This document shows, piece by piece, positions 27,124-37,300 of a stretch of 64,000 bases of DNA. The first letter of the stretch is position 1. Each line of letters starts with the position of its first letter. The position numbers were made by a program, and so were the translations under genes. Origin of the DNA: Fluoribacter gormanii (GTDB taxonomy: Bacteria; Pseudomonadota; Gammaproteobacteria; Legionellales; Legionellaceae); the NCBI RefSeq assembly GCF_900156395.1, contig NZ_FTNL01000009.1, forward strand, positions 1 to 64,000. Direction: 5' to 3'. Below the pieces are notes generated by a model. That model searched no databases, had not been told where the DNA came from, and worked only from the letters and a program-made list of their open reading frames with translations.

Positions 27124-27399
27124 TCAAAGTAAATCATCTGGATTTACCATAGAACCAATAATGGTCAGTACTTTATGCCTGGATTTATCTCCTCGTTGCA
27201 AGGTAATTTGCCTTATTGGTACTTTAAATATCTCAGCAATATACTTCAAAAGTGCTTTATTAGCGCGACCTTCAATAGGTGGAGTATTTAAGCGAATCTT
27301 AAGCTCCCCTTCATGAAGACCGACAATCTCTGTTTTTTTGGCACCTGGCTGAACATATAAACGAAGGGTTAAACCTTCAGCATCGCGTTGATACCACAC
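27124..27399 (-). CDS. yggU: YggU/DUF167 family protein
   Basis: The 91-residue protein has the DUF167 pattern: LRLYVQPGAKKTEIVGLHEG, LKIRLNTPPIEGRANKALLKYIAE, and VPIRQITLQRGDKSRHKVLTI. It starts with GTG at 27399. The family is widely conserved, often encoded near yggT, and its molecular role is unknown. It is first in the yggU-yjbQ-yjdM series, with spacers of 57 and 47 bp. Confidence 0.9.
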   Translation of the reverse strand: MWYQRDAEGLTLRLYVQPGAKKTEIVGLHEGELKIRLNTPPIEGRANKALLKYIAEIFKVPIRQITLQRGDKSRHKVLTIIGSMVNPDDLL

Positions 27400-27488
27400 T
27401 TATCCCATCACCCTTGGAGTTTTTAATAACCCAAATTAAAGGATTTATTAATGGGTTACAAGATAAATCAGCTTAAAGAAGATTAGAA

Positions 27489-27517
27489 CCTGGGCTACAG
27501 CTTCGCATTCACCCAGA
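27489..27517. terminator. Weak CCTGGG-type hairpin after the ankyrin-like gene
   Basis: CTGGG (27490-27494) pairs with CCCAG (27512-27516) around a loop that includes CTTCGC, like the larger repeats elsewhere. On the minus strand it is followed by TTCTAATCTTCTTT. It lies 14 bp beyond the stop of the ankyrin-like gene and probably ends that transcript. Confidence 0.4.
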
Positions 27518-27530
27518 TGAACCAATTGAT

Positions 27531-28286
27531 TTAGTTAGTAAGGCTAAGAGCAGAAGCTACTTGTTCCATACTGTTATAAGTTTTACCAAGTAATTTGATA
27601 TCACTCTCTAACATACGTCGATTAACTTCCTCCATCTCTTTCTGAGCGTCTTGCATTTTACGTGCATTAGAAAAGAACGAATCGACCTTACTTGCAATGC
27701 TTATTTGGTTTTTCCCAATTTGAGATTGAAACCATGATGTAGCAAGAGGAGCAGGACAATCTTTAGTGATAAGACGCACGGGAAGTTTGCCATCGCTTAA
27801 TGGTTGAGCCAAGTTATCCCCTGCTTTTTCTAATCGCTCCAATAAAGAAGGATTATCTGTTGTAATTGCATGGCGTATGGTCGCGTCACGAATGATTGTT
27901 AGCATTTTTGTGTATTTTTCAACCTTCTCTTGAGCCGCACCTTCTACGAGCTTCTTGGCAGTTGCATAAGCTAAATTCTCACCATCAAAAATAATGTGTG
28001 GATCTTTTGCAAATATTGCTAAAATTTCTGGACGACCTGTGGATAAAATAACACTCATAGTCGTTTTAGTGGCCTTAGAGTTTTCAAAGCTAAGATCAGG
28101 GTGTTGCGCAATAAACTCAATCAAATCTAACGGAGGTGTTAAGAGAAGAACGACTCGCATCAGAAGACTTCTTCCATTGGTATTTACTGCATTGATTAAC
28201 TCAGGATGATCATTAATCAATGTTTTAACTTGCTCATATTCTTTTTTAGTCACAGCTTGCCATAATGCTTCTTCTTGTGGCGTCAT
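27531..28286 (-). CDS. Ankyrin-repeat-like protein, effector candidate
   Basis: A 251-residue protein. Residues 1-110 look like two to three diverged ankyrin repeats (ALWQAVTKKEYEQVKTLI, NAVNTNGRSLLMRVV, FENSKATKTTMSVIL). They are followed by a helical region and a C-terminal coiled coil (MQDAQKEMEEVNRRMLESD). A strong ribosome site (GGGAGAGG, 3 bases) fixes the start at ATG 28286. The frame is open for 24 more codons upstream that would encode a hydrophobic stretch, but without a site. It is last of four minus-strand genes beginning with the SecA-like giant. Ankyrin proteins are a common class of Dot/Icm effectors. Confidence 0.7.
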   Translation of the reverse strand: MTPQEEALWQAVTKKEYEQVKTLINDHPELINAVNTNGRSLLMRVVLLLTPPLDLIEFIAQHPDLSFENSKATKTTMSVILSTGRPEILAIFAKDPHIIFDGENLAYATAKKLVEGAAQEKVEKYTKMLTIIRDATIRHAITTDNPSLLERLEKAGDNLAQPLSDGKLPVRLITKDCPAPLATSWFQSQIGKNQISIASKVDSFFSNARKMQDAQKEMEEVNRRMLESDIKLLGKTYNSMEQVASALSLTN

Positions 28287-28376
28287 ATTCCTCTCCCTTT
28301 TATAAAAAATTGGACATATTATAGCAAAAAAGAGGCATGCTGTGATATAAAATTTCAATTATGATACAAAAATCAT

Positions 28377-30404
28377 TTACATTCCCATACCACTTTGTGG
28401 GCTATTTTTGAACTGAATCATAGAGGCGAGGTTATCTTTTACTTGATTTAATGGCTCATAATCAATGCCTAAATTGCATGCCTCACAAATTTTTTGAATA
28501 TGGGATGGGCTTGCTTTATCAAAGCCAATTGATTTTGCATCTTCAATAAGCGTTTCGATTTTTTTTATTTTTTCTGCGATTTCTGGTTCGGCCTCTTCAT
28601 TCAATTCACTTAAAACAGCGGATAGCTCTTCGATCATTGATTCATAATTACGTTGTTTTTCCGGATCAAACTCAATGAGCTCCGTTCCGTCCCTCATAGT
28701 ACTCATAAAAAATCGATATCGTTGAACATGTACTGAATTTCGAGGCTCTTCACTAGGAGCAATTTCAGACTCATCTTTTTTAAGACTCGCAAGTTCAATA
28801 ACAGACGCACTTGGCTCCGCATCAATATTTTGCTCATCAGGCAAAGAAACACTATGAGGTTTATCATCAAGAATATCCTGAGAATACCCATTCATCACCT
28901 CAACAGCAGAGCGACTAGATTTTAGGTCAACGTCTCGCTCTGTAGACAGAAAAGGAGTTGAGATATTTTCATTAAGTATTTTAGAATCATGCTGTTCTTC
29001 ACTCATAGGTTCAACAGTAAAGGTACTTGATTTCAGGTCAAGGTCTTGCTCTTCAAATGCAACCGTAGGTGTTGGAGGAGATATTTGGGAATCCACATTG
29101 AGTGATTCCAAGACTTGAGAGGAGGATTTTGGAGCTAAAGTGAACTTTTTCATTAAGTGTATATTAATCTCAAAACGTTTTTTTGCATCCTCTGCTAATA
29201 TTGGTTCAACAATACTCACTATATTTTCTAATTCTTTATTACATTTATTTAATAAAACCTGAGTGGAATCATAATTCTTAACTGTTTTCAATTCTTCTTT
29301 ATATTTTTCTAATTGCATTAAGACCATATCCAGTTTGTAAATTTGCTCTTCGTTCAATTCTTTAACAGGACATTTTCTTAATTCATCTATGATTAAACTC
29401 AAGCTACTGTCTACATCCTCTAAAGCATGTACACGTGCAGTCTCATAATGCACAGATAGCTCTTCCATCGCCTGTTTCCATTCGCTTTGAATCGCTTGAC
29501 TTTCCTTTTGAAAATTCATGGTAATGGTTTGATGTTCTTCATAAATCTTTTGTAATTGTGGAGACTCATGACGAACTTCTTCAAAAAATTGTTCAAGAGC
29601 TCCTTGCGCTTCTTTAAATTTTCCTTCTTTGATTTGATGCTGTTTTTCAAGGACTTGTATTTCTAATGGTGCTTCTTCATCAACTGGAGTTATCTCAAGA
29701 CATTGCGCCTCCATTTCCTCTTTTATTACTACTAATTTTTTATAAAGTGATATCGCTTTTTGTTTTGTTTCTTCGCTAATATTCTCGTCTTGATTAATTA
29801 CATTTAATGTCTCTCGCATTAGATTAAGATGTTGATCATAAGCTGTATCAATTTGTTTTATTTGCTTTACATGGTAGATATGAGTAATCCGTTTCATTTC
29901 ATCTTCATAATAGCGAAATAAATCCATATTAGTTAAACCATAAAGCGATTTTTCCCATTCAGACGCCGGCGGAGCTAACGATATAGGTACCTCAGGCTGT
30001 TGGATTGATGACTCCTTTTTTCTGGGAACAAACACAAAATCCTGTATATTTGCGGCTGCAGCCTGAGCTTGCTCTTTTTCTATTTCTTCAAGCAATGCAA
30101 TTTCATTTGCTAATAAATTTTTATCTTCAAAAAGCGATCGAATGACATCAAACTGACCAGTAACCGTTAGAAAGAAGAGCAAATTGTGCTCGCACAAATG
30201 AATAAACTCACTAAAAAATTGTTCATTTTGATGAATTACATCATTTTTATTTTGGATCGAATTAAGCCTTCTGAGCCATTCTAAATAGGAAACCAAAAGG
30301 GGATAGGTTGCTTCAGATAACTCACGTTGTTTTAAGATTGCATCACTGGGATTACCCATTACTCGTTTTAAATGCTCATCTGGTGATATATGAAGAATTC
30401 CCAT
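28377..30404 (-). CDS. Acidic coiled-coil protein with degenerate internal repeats, effector candidate
   Basis: A 675-residue acidic protein with long coiled-coil segments (about 190-430) and no signal peptide or membrane segment. Between about residues 445 and 560 there is a low-complexity region with three diverged ~35-residue repeats, whose starts read DLDLKSSTFTVEPM, DVDLKSSRSAVEVM and NIDAEPSASVIELA. The C-terminal 110 residues are again helical. It follows the 227-residue gene by 139 bp and precedes the ankyrin-like gene by 90 bp on the same strand. No family recognised; effector status is inferred from composition and context. Confidence 0.7.
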   Translation of the reverse strand: MGILHISPDEHLKRVMGNPSDAILKQRELSEATYPLLVSYLEWLRRLNSIQNKNDVIHQNEQFFSEFIHLCEHNLLFFLTVTGQFDVIRSLFEDKNLLANEIALLEEIEKEQAQAAAANIQDFVFVPRKKESSIQQPEVPISLAPPASEWEKSLYGLTNMDLFRYYEDEMKRITHIYHVKQIKQIDTAYDQHLNLMRETLNVINQDENISEETKQKAISLYKKLVVIKEEMEAQCLEITPVDEEAPLEIQVLEKQHQIKEGKFKEAQGALEQFFEEVRHESPQLQKIYEEHQTITMNFQKESQAIQSEWKQAMEELSVHYETARVHALEDVDSSLSLIIDELRKCPVKELNEEQIYKLDMVLMQLEKYKEELKTVKNYDSTQVLLNKCNKELENIVSIVEPILAEDAKKRFEINIHLMKKFTLAPKSSSQVLESLNVDSQISPPTPTVAFEEQDLDLKSSTFTVEPMSEEQHDSKILNENISTPFLSTERDVDLKSSRSAVEVMNGYSQDILDDKPHSVSLPDEQNIDAEPSASVIELASLKKDESEIAPSEEPRNSVHVQRYRFFMSTMRDGTELIEFDPEKQRNYESMIEELSAVLSELNEEAEPEIAEKIKKIETLIEDAKSIGFDKASPSHIQKICEACNLGIDYEPLNQVKDNLASMIQFKNSPQSGMGM

Positions 30405-30543
30405 AACTCACTACCCATTTATTGCTCATATTTTCTTAAAGTATAGTATTTTTTATTCAGTGCGTTCTGATGATGAGCATTTAATCGGTTATTTTCAATT
30501 TAACAATAGAGATGAGCCGAGTGATGCAAGCAATGTACTTCGT

Positions 30544-31227
30544 TCAATGCCGTACATTTTTAGGGAGATAATTCATTACGCAGTAGCTCAAACATTTTGC
30601 GTTGGTAATCTCGAGATCACGAAAATAGGTTATTTCTTTTAAATAAAAATCAAACGTCTCCTGAATTGCTTCAAAATAACCTTTAATGACAACCGAATAA
30701 CGCATTTTCTCTGCATAGTGTAATTCGAGTAATTTGGAATATAAAAAAGTGACTTCATAAGCACATTGGGTGTGCGCCATAAGTGCAACATCAAAACAAT
30801 TCGCTTCAAGCAATTTAGCTTTCAGTGTGTTAACATGGACAAGTATGCTGGAAATGTAAAAATTAATTTTTTCAATTTTTTCTTTATAAACATCGCCTAA
30901 TACGTCAGGGATTGAATGGACCATATCACGTAAGAAATTTAAATCAGCAATATAATTTCCCAACACATTACCTTTCTTCATTTCTATAAATCGAGCTTGC
31001 CATTGTACTAAGAGCATCACGATACGCTTATAAGCGATTAGTTCTTTTTCTTTAGAATAATCTATGGCAGGAAATTGGTTACTGGTTTTTATATGCTCCA
31101 TTTGTCCCATCACCATAAAACAGGCATTTTTTACATCTTCAAAAGTTAATGACTCAAAATTGCTTGTTTCAATTTTTTCACTAATAGTATCAATAACTTT
31201 TACTACATCAGGAGATAACATTGCCAT
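30544..31227 (-). CDS. Hypothetical helical protein
   Basis: The 227-residue protein appears all-helical, with aromatic-rich helices (EVTFLYSKLLELHYAEKMRYSVVIKGYFEAIQ, quoted here only as its type of sequence) and several Cys. It has no signal peptide or membrane segment. The ribosome site at ATG 31227 is weak; a second Met two codons on is an alternative. It lies between the 2766-residue giant (141 bp upstream) and the 675-residue coiled-coil gene (139 bp downstream), all on the minus strand. It could be a partner or chaperone of either, but nothing in the sequence proves this. Confidence 0.65.
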   Translation of the reverse strand: MAMLSPDVVKVIDTISEKIETSNFESLTFEDVKNACFMVMGQMEHIKTSNQFPAIDYSKEKELIAYKRIVMLLVQWQARFIEMKKGNVLGNYIADLNFLRDMVHSIPDVLGDVYKEKIEKINFYISSILVHVNTLKAKLLEANCFDVALMAHTQCAYEVTFLYSKLLELHYAEKMRYSVVIKGYFEAIQETFDFYLKEITYFRDLEITNAKCLSYCVMNYLPKNVRH

Positions 31228-31368
31228 TCCAAATTCAACATCGTCTAAATTTGATTATAGTTCAATATTTAAACAAAAAGGGGTTTGTTTTGGAAGATTG
31301 ATGATACTTAATGCATGGTTTGAACATCTTTATAAATGGGTAGCGCTGTTACCCAGCGCTACAGATGA

Positions 31369-34300
31369 TTACATCACGAGTGCTACGGATTCAATGTCTG
31401 TTTCATGGATATCAATAGATACACGTGATGGCCTATCAGATTTTAAAGTCTCATCGAGGGATGGATTTGCTTTTTGTTGCGATTTGACCCTCATTAGCTC
31501 TTTTTCAAATTTAGAAAGCTCAGCAATACTGGTAATTCGCATGGCATAAATCCCTTCTTTTTGCTCTTCTTCATCAATTTTCTCATTGAGGAATGCAACT
31601 TGTTGTTGCAACGATTCGGCTTGCTCTGCTATTTGTTGACGTAATAGCTCAAGTTGGCCAGCTAATATATTCTGCTTTTTTTGAATATCTGGACGAAACG
31701 CTTTATTTAAATTTCTCGTAGGTCTTTTAATTAAGTCATTAAATTCCAGACGCCAATCTTCCATATTTTCGGGGGTAAATACGTAGCTTGACATGTAGGA
31801 CGAAATATTTCCCCATAAATTTTTGGGCTTCGTGCCCTCAATGATTCGCTCCTGTAAATCCCTAAAATCGATTTTTAATATTATATCTTGAATTTTTTCA
31901 ATTTCTTCTGTCTCTAAATTTGGAAAATCAAATGATTTCATCAATTCTCGGTCATGAAAATGCTTGCGAACTGACTCAGGAAATGAATCTAAATGTTCAG
32001 GTGCTTGAGCATCTATGAGTTCTTTTAAGCCAAGAATTTCATTAACCTGCTCCTGAAATTGTTCAGGAAATTTTGCTGCATTTGCCTTCTTGTTTTCTTC
32101 CAATTTAAGTAGCGGTACTTCTTCTTTTATCAATTGATCTAAAGTGTCCATTTTTTCTTTGGCTTGCTTTAAGCTTTCATTCAAAGCAGATCTTTGATTC
32201 ATTAAATTCTGGGTGCATGAATTATAATGCGTAAAATGTTGCAATAATGAATGAGAACCAGTGCCTTCAATAACTAAATCAAAATATTGGCTATAGCCAT
32301 TATTTCCCTCCTTGAGCGTAACATCTCTGACCTTAAATCCGTTTAATCCATTAAGTTTTTCCTTGAGATTTTCAGCCTTACACTTTAGATATTTACTTGT
32401 ATTAAGTAATTCTTTATGTTCCTGGCCTAATGACTCACAAAGAAGTCGCACCTCGCCACGAAGTCGAGCTACAGGTCCTTGTAATTTTGAATTTTTTCCT
32501 GCAAGTTCTTCCATTTTATGCGAGAGAACTTCGTACATTTCACGAAAAGCATAGATAGAATTGCTCTCGGCTCGTATTGCATTTAATGTATTCTTAATTG
32601 CCTTCCATTCTCTATTTTTCTGTAAATCGACTTCTTTCTCTTCCATGGCTTGAATCGCAGAATTCAATTTTCTTTTCGTTGCGGTACAAAGAGACTCCTC
32701 TTTACAATCATGTATGAAATCAGCATCCAGTTTATCTTTATTTGAACCAATAGCCGTTAATCCATCAAGGGTAGCCATAGTTTCTTTAATTAAAGTACGC
32801 GTGTTCTTGTGTCCCAAAGAGAATATCCATAAACCTTCAAGTTGCGCTTCATGCTCTGCCAATACTCGATATAAATTCCTAATAGCACTTTGTTGTGCTG
32901 GAAGTCTATCAGCTCCTTTTAGTTTGTCTGCATCTGCTAATACATACGCAGCATTCAATATGTCTCTAGCAGCGTTAGTAACAGCTGTTCGTTCGAGCAA
33001 ATAACCTAGGCCGCGATGTTCCTCTTTAGCCCAGGATAAGCTCGTTTCCAATTCATCTACAAGCTCTGCGATCACTCTATCAAAATAAACTGCTTTTAAT
33101 TCGTTTATCCCGCTGGTCTCTTCAAGACCGGCTTCTTTATAAACCCGCAACAACTCTTGGATTACCGGTTGCATGGTGTATTTTTCAGCGAATCGATCTT
33201 CAGGTAAATCTTTATTGGCATAATCAAGTAAAAGATCAACGAGATTATCTAAGTTTTTTGCATCCATAACTTGTTGAACCAATATGGATCGCACAATTTT
33301 CTTTAAATGAGGATTATTTTCTATAATGAGGCTAATGTCCTTAGCAAATAATCTCACTTGGCTTTTAGCAAAAGCTTCACGATAACTTTCTACATCACCG
33401 TCAGCAAATCGTAGCATCGCGCCATTTACTTCTAATCCGGATTCGACATAACGACATGTTTTTTTCTTCTCAGCAAGTTTTTCTTTCTTGCTTCTACGGG
33501 CAGCCAATCGATTAAATTTTAATTGCTCGTTTAAAGATACCTCATCCAGATAATGACAACGTAATGCATTAACTGAGCCCTCTACTACGAAGTACTCAGC
33601 TTTCTCTTTAAGAAGTGCTCGATGTTGCTCCCAAATAGAGCATACAGCGACTTCATAAGCTGCTATTGCTTTATCTAATGCAATCGTCTGTAAGTTCTTA
33701 TTTGCAATACGACGTATGTAGGGATCAGGATACTTCTGAGGATCAGTATACTCAAAGCATTCGTCCGAACATTCACTTAAAGAACGAGTCAAATCCTCTC
33801 TTTGTATTGACAACGCTGCATCCAGTGTTTTCCATTCGTGTTTTGGACAAACAAGATGTAAAAACTCTTTCCACTCTTGAAATTGTTCGAACACAACTTG
33901 TTGTATATTGGATACCCTTTGCACGTAATGACGCGTGACAGCGGCTTCTTCCTTTTGTTGACTTTGCAGTTCGGCCAAAAAAGCAAGTATTTCCTTCCGC
34001 CTACTTTGGGTCTGATAAAACCCGGATTGTAAAATATAGGCCCCTTTTGATTCATAGATAGCAACGTATTTAGCTGGCCTACCCTTCCCACCAGTGCAGC
34101 CTGTAACTCGCTGTGCAGCCCGGGCATCCAAATAAGTTTGAATCGCTAAAAATCCCTTCGGATGTTGTGTTGTAAAATCCGCACTTTGCGCAAATGCTGT
34201 AGTAGTAATCGTTATTGTATTTTTTTTTCCAGACTGATTGTTAATCCATTTTTTGCGTTCTGCCACAGATTCAGTGCCCGTAAATGCGGCAATATTGCTT

Positions 34301-37300
34301 TTACTGAACTGTTTTTTTAGATATTCTTGAAGAACTTTTACTTCATTAACATCTTTCGCGAATAGGACAACAGGTTGTCCTTCTTGTGCTTGATTAATGG
34401 CTTCTCTTACAGCGCGGACATAAGCTGCTTTATTTGCGATAACTCGTGTAGTCAGTTCCACACGTTTATTTTTTTGATAAGATGGTATTTTGCACGCAAT
34501 ATCCATGTCGAACTTATTACATTGTTCCACTAACCTCTCTTTTCGACTGAGAGTATTCGAGATGCTAATAACACGTCCCTGTTTTTTATAGTGATCAATG
34601 AAATCCTTAGTTGATACAGAATCAATACAACACATTTCAGGCTCAATAACGAACTCCCAATCAGGGTATTTCTTTTGCAACCGAGCATGCAGAAATTGAT
34701 GCGTCATAAAAGTTAAATCACCTTGAGCAACTTTTTGATTTAAGGGAATAGCAACATGCCGTGCTGTTTTAGAGGGTGGAATAATAAAATCTTCCCCTGC
34801 AACAAAACGTTGTGCTTCTATCGCTGCATTGATCCATAAACTAAATTTTTTATCAGGTAATGAGTTTAACTGCACTTTATGCCGACCTGTAGGCGCATGT
34901 CTGTCAAGAAACTCTTTTAACTGGATTATATCCCGATCTTCGCTCCAGCCTTTGTCGAGAATTTTAAATTGTCTCTGATTAATAAATTCATTGATTAAAG
35001 GATAAACCCAGGTATATGAACTATCCTCATCATCCCCCTCACGCTTAAGAGCAAGATTAAATAAAGTCTTTTCATCTAATTCCGAGAAATCAGATCCATA
35101 AAGGATCAAATTACTCGCTACAGGATGACCATTCTTATAACCTGTCATGTCTTCATTTTCGATTCTGGCCCGATAGCGATATGAAGCCATATCACCTATA
35201 GTAGAATAATTTATCCCACCAACCTGATACGTTCCTTTAAGAGAATTTCCCTCAACGCAGCTGGAAGCGATTCCTAGAGAAGCAAAAAAATCTTCATCAT
35301 GTTTATAATTCTGGACCATCATGTCTCGGTTGACGGCACACACATCAATAGCCCCACCATCTGCTTCAACCCACTGCATTACAGCAAGTAGTGCATTAGC
35401 ACTACAATTGCTCTCTTCATCCAGTTCCACCAGCATATTGCTTCGTTGGTTTTTTAATGCCATTAAAATGGCAATAAGCTGTGTGGTATCAACAAATTTT
35501 CCTGTAGCTCGAGAATACTGCTCACGTAACACGGCAAGCAATCTCAACTGAGCTTTTAGTTTCTCATGAGCATCCAGATGCGCTGTTCTTATTTTAGAAA
35601 TCAGTGTATCTGATAATTCACGTAACTCCGCGCGACTGACTTTAGTCAAATCCTGGTATGTTTTAATTTGGTACGTTGTTGGGTCATTTCCTACAGCCAA
35701 AGTAAAAGGTTTGTCCCTTCCTATTGCATTGATATAGATAATTTGTTGCGCTAAATCATATTGTTCTTGACGAGTTAATGCGGTTCCTTCAACAATATTT
35801 CTAATATCAGCAATAACTTGTGCAACATTAGAAGCATCAAATTGCTCATCAAGAACTTGTTCACTATCTTTTAAAATAATGCCGAATGCATTTTTTTGTG
35901 GCGCACGTCCAGATTTAGGATCCCTGTCAAATTCATCAACATAAGCCTTAAGATCTTTAACATCTCCATTTAACACATTGATAAACGATTCCATTTCTGG
36001 ATAAGGTGGATAATCAAATAGTTGTGCAAGCTCCGGTAGATTCAGTGGATTTAATTCAAGACCTGCTTGAACATCCAGCAAACGATGAATATTTGCATCA
36101 GTTGCATGGTCACCAAGCACAATTAATATTTTTGCCCAATTATTTAAATCAGAATCCGCTGTGCTTTCTAACGTACAGACTAAGTTGTAATAACGATTCA
36201 ACTCATCCTTATCACATTTAGTGCATGCTTTCACCAATAAAGTAAGCAACGGTACCAGTGAACCCACTTCTGCTTTCGACTGAATAATCGATAGGGTTTT
36301 ATTAATAACCTTTTTTAGCAACTTCTCATCAAGATTTGAACCTGCTTTTTTTATTCCATTGATTAGAGCATCAAACAAGTCCTCAGCATGCTGATCATCC
36401 ACGCCTACCAAGGGTTTTAATTCCATCATACTTTTTAATGGAAATAATGTTTTCTGAGTTAGATTATGACTGAATGAACAGCGCAACAGGACTTCATAAG
36501 CCTCTTCCCCAAGTATTTCCCGGTATTTTGTTAGATATGTAACTTCGTTCAATGCTTTTTGTAGCTGCTCTGAGGAGTAATCCGGTGTTCCTTTTAATAT
36601 CTTGCATAAAATTGCTAAGGAAGATGCAACTGAAGACGTTTTTCCTTGGCTTAATACATCCAGTAAATTTCTCATCTGAACCACTGTTTCAGAATTTGTT
36701 CCAAGTACTGTGGACTTAATCAAATCTGTTAATAATGAAATAGAACGGTGAAACTCAACATTATTTTGGTTTTTAATGCGAATTAATGAATTAATTAATT
36801 CATTCACTGCGTTTAATTGTTGCTCCAATTTCAACAGGGCTTCATCAATAGGGAGATCAGTGTCTAATTCTTTAATTTGCTTTAATAGAAATCGGTCAAA
36901 ATCTCTATTTGATGTTTGTAATGCATTGATAGCGGCTCTTAAACTGAATTGGCAAGCGGTTTCAATTCTAGATCTCAGTACTGCAACAAAGGATTTCTGC
37001 GTAAAAAATTCATTGCCCAAAACCTCATCCATTTGTTTTCTTTCTTCTGGAAATCCAGATAAAGTCCAAAAAAACCACCTACTGTTTAACACATTCTTTG
37101 CTTCTTGCTCTTCGTCAGCCAAAACCTCGAAAACTCTTCGAGCATTAATGGGCCGTTGTCTCAAATACCACAGTACAATTTGATGAGAACCTATCCAGGA
37201 CTCCAAATATCCTGTTAGCTTTTCTGGAAAAGCTTCAAATTTTGATTGTAGTTGCCAATCCTCATAAATTTGTTCCATCATGCTAAAAAGGTTAATTACT

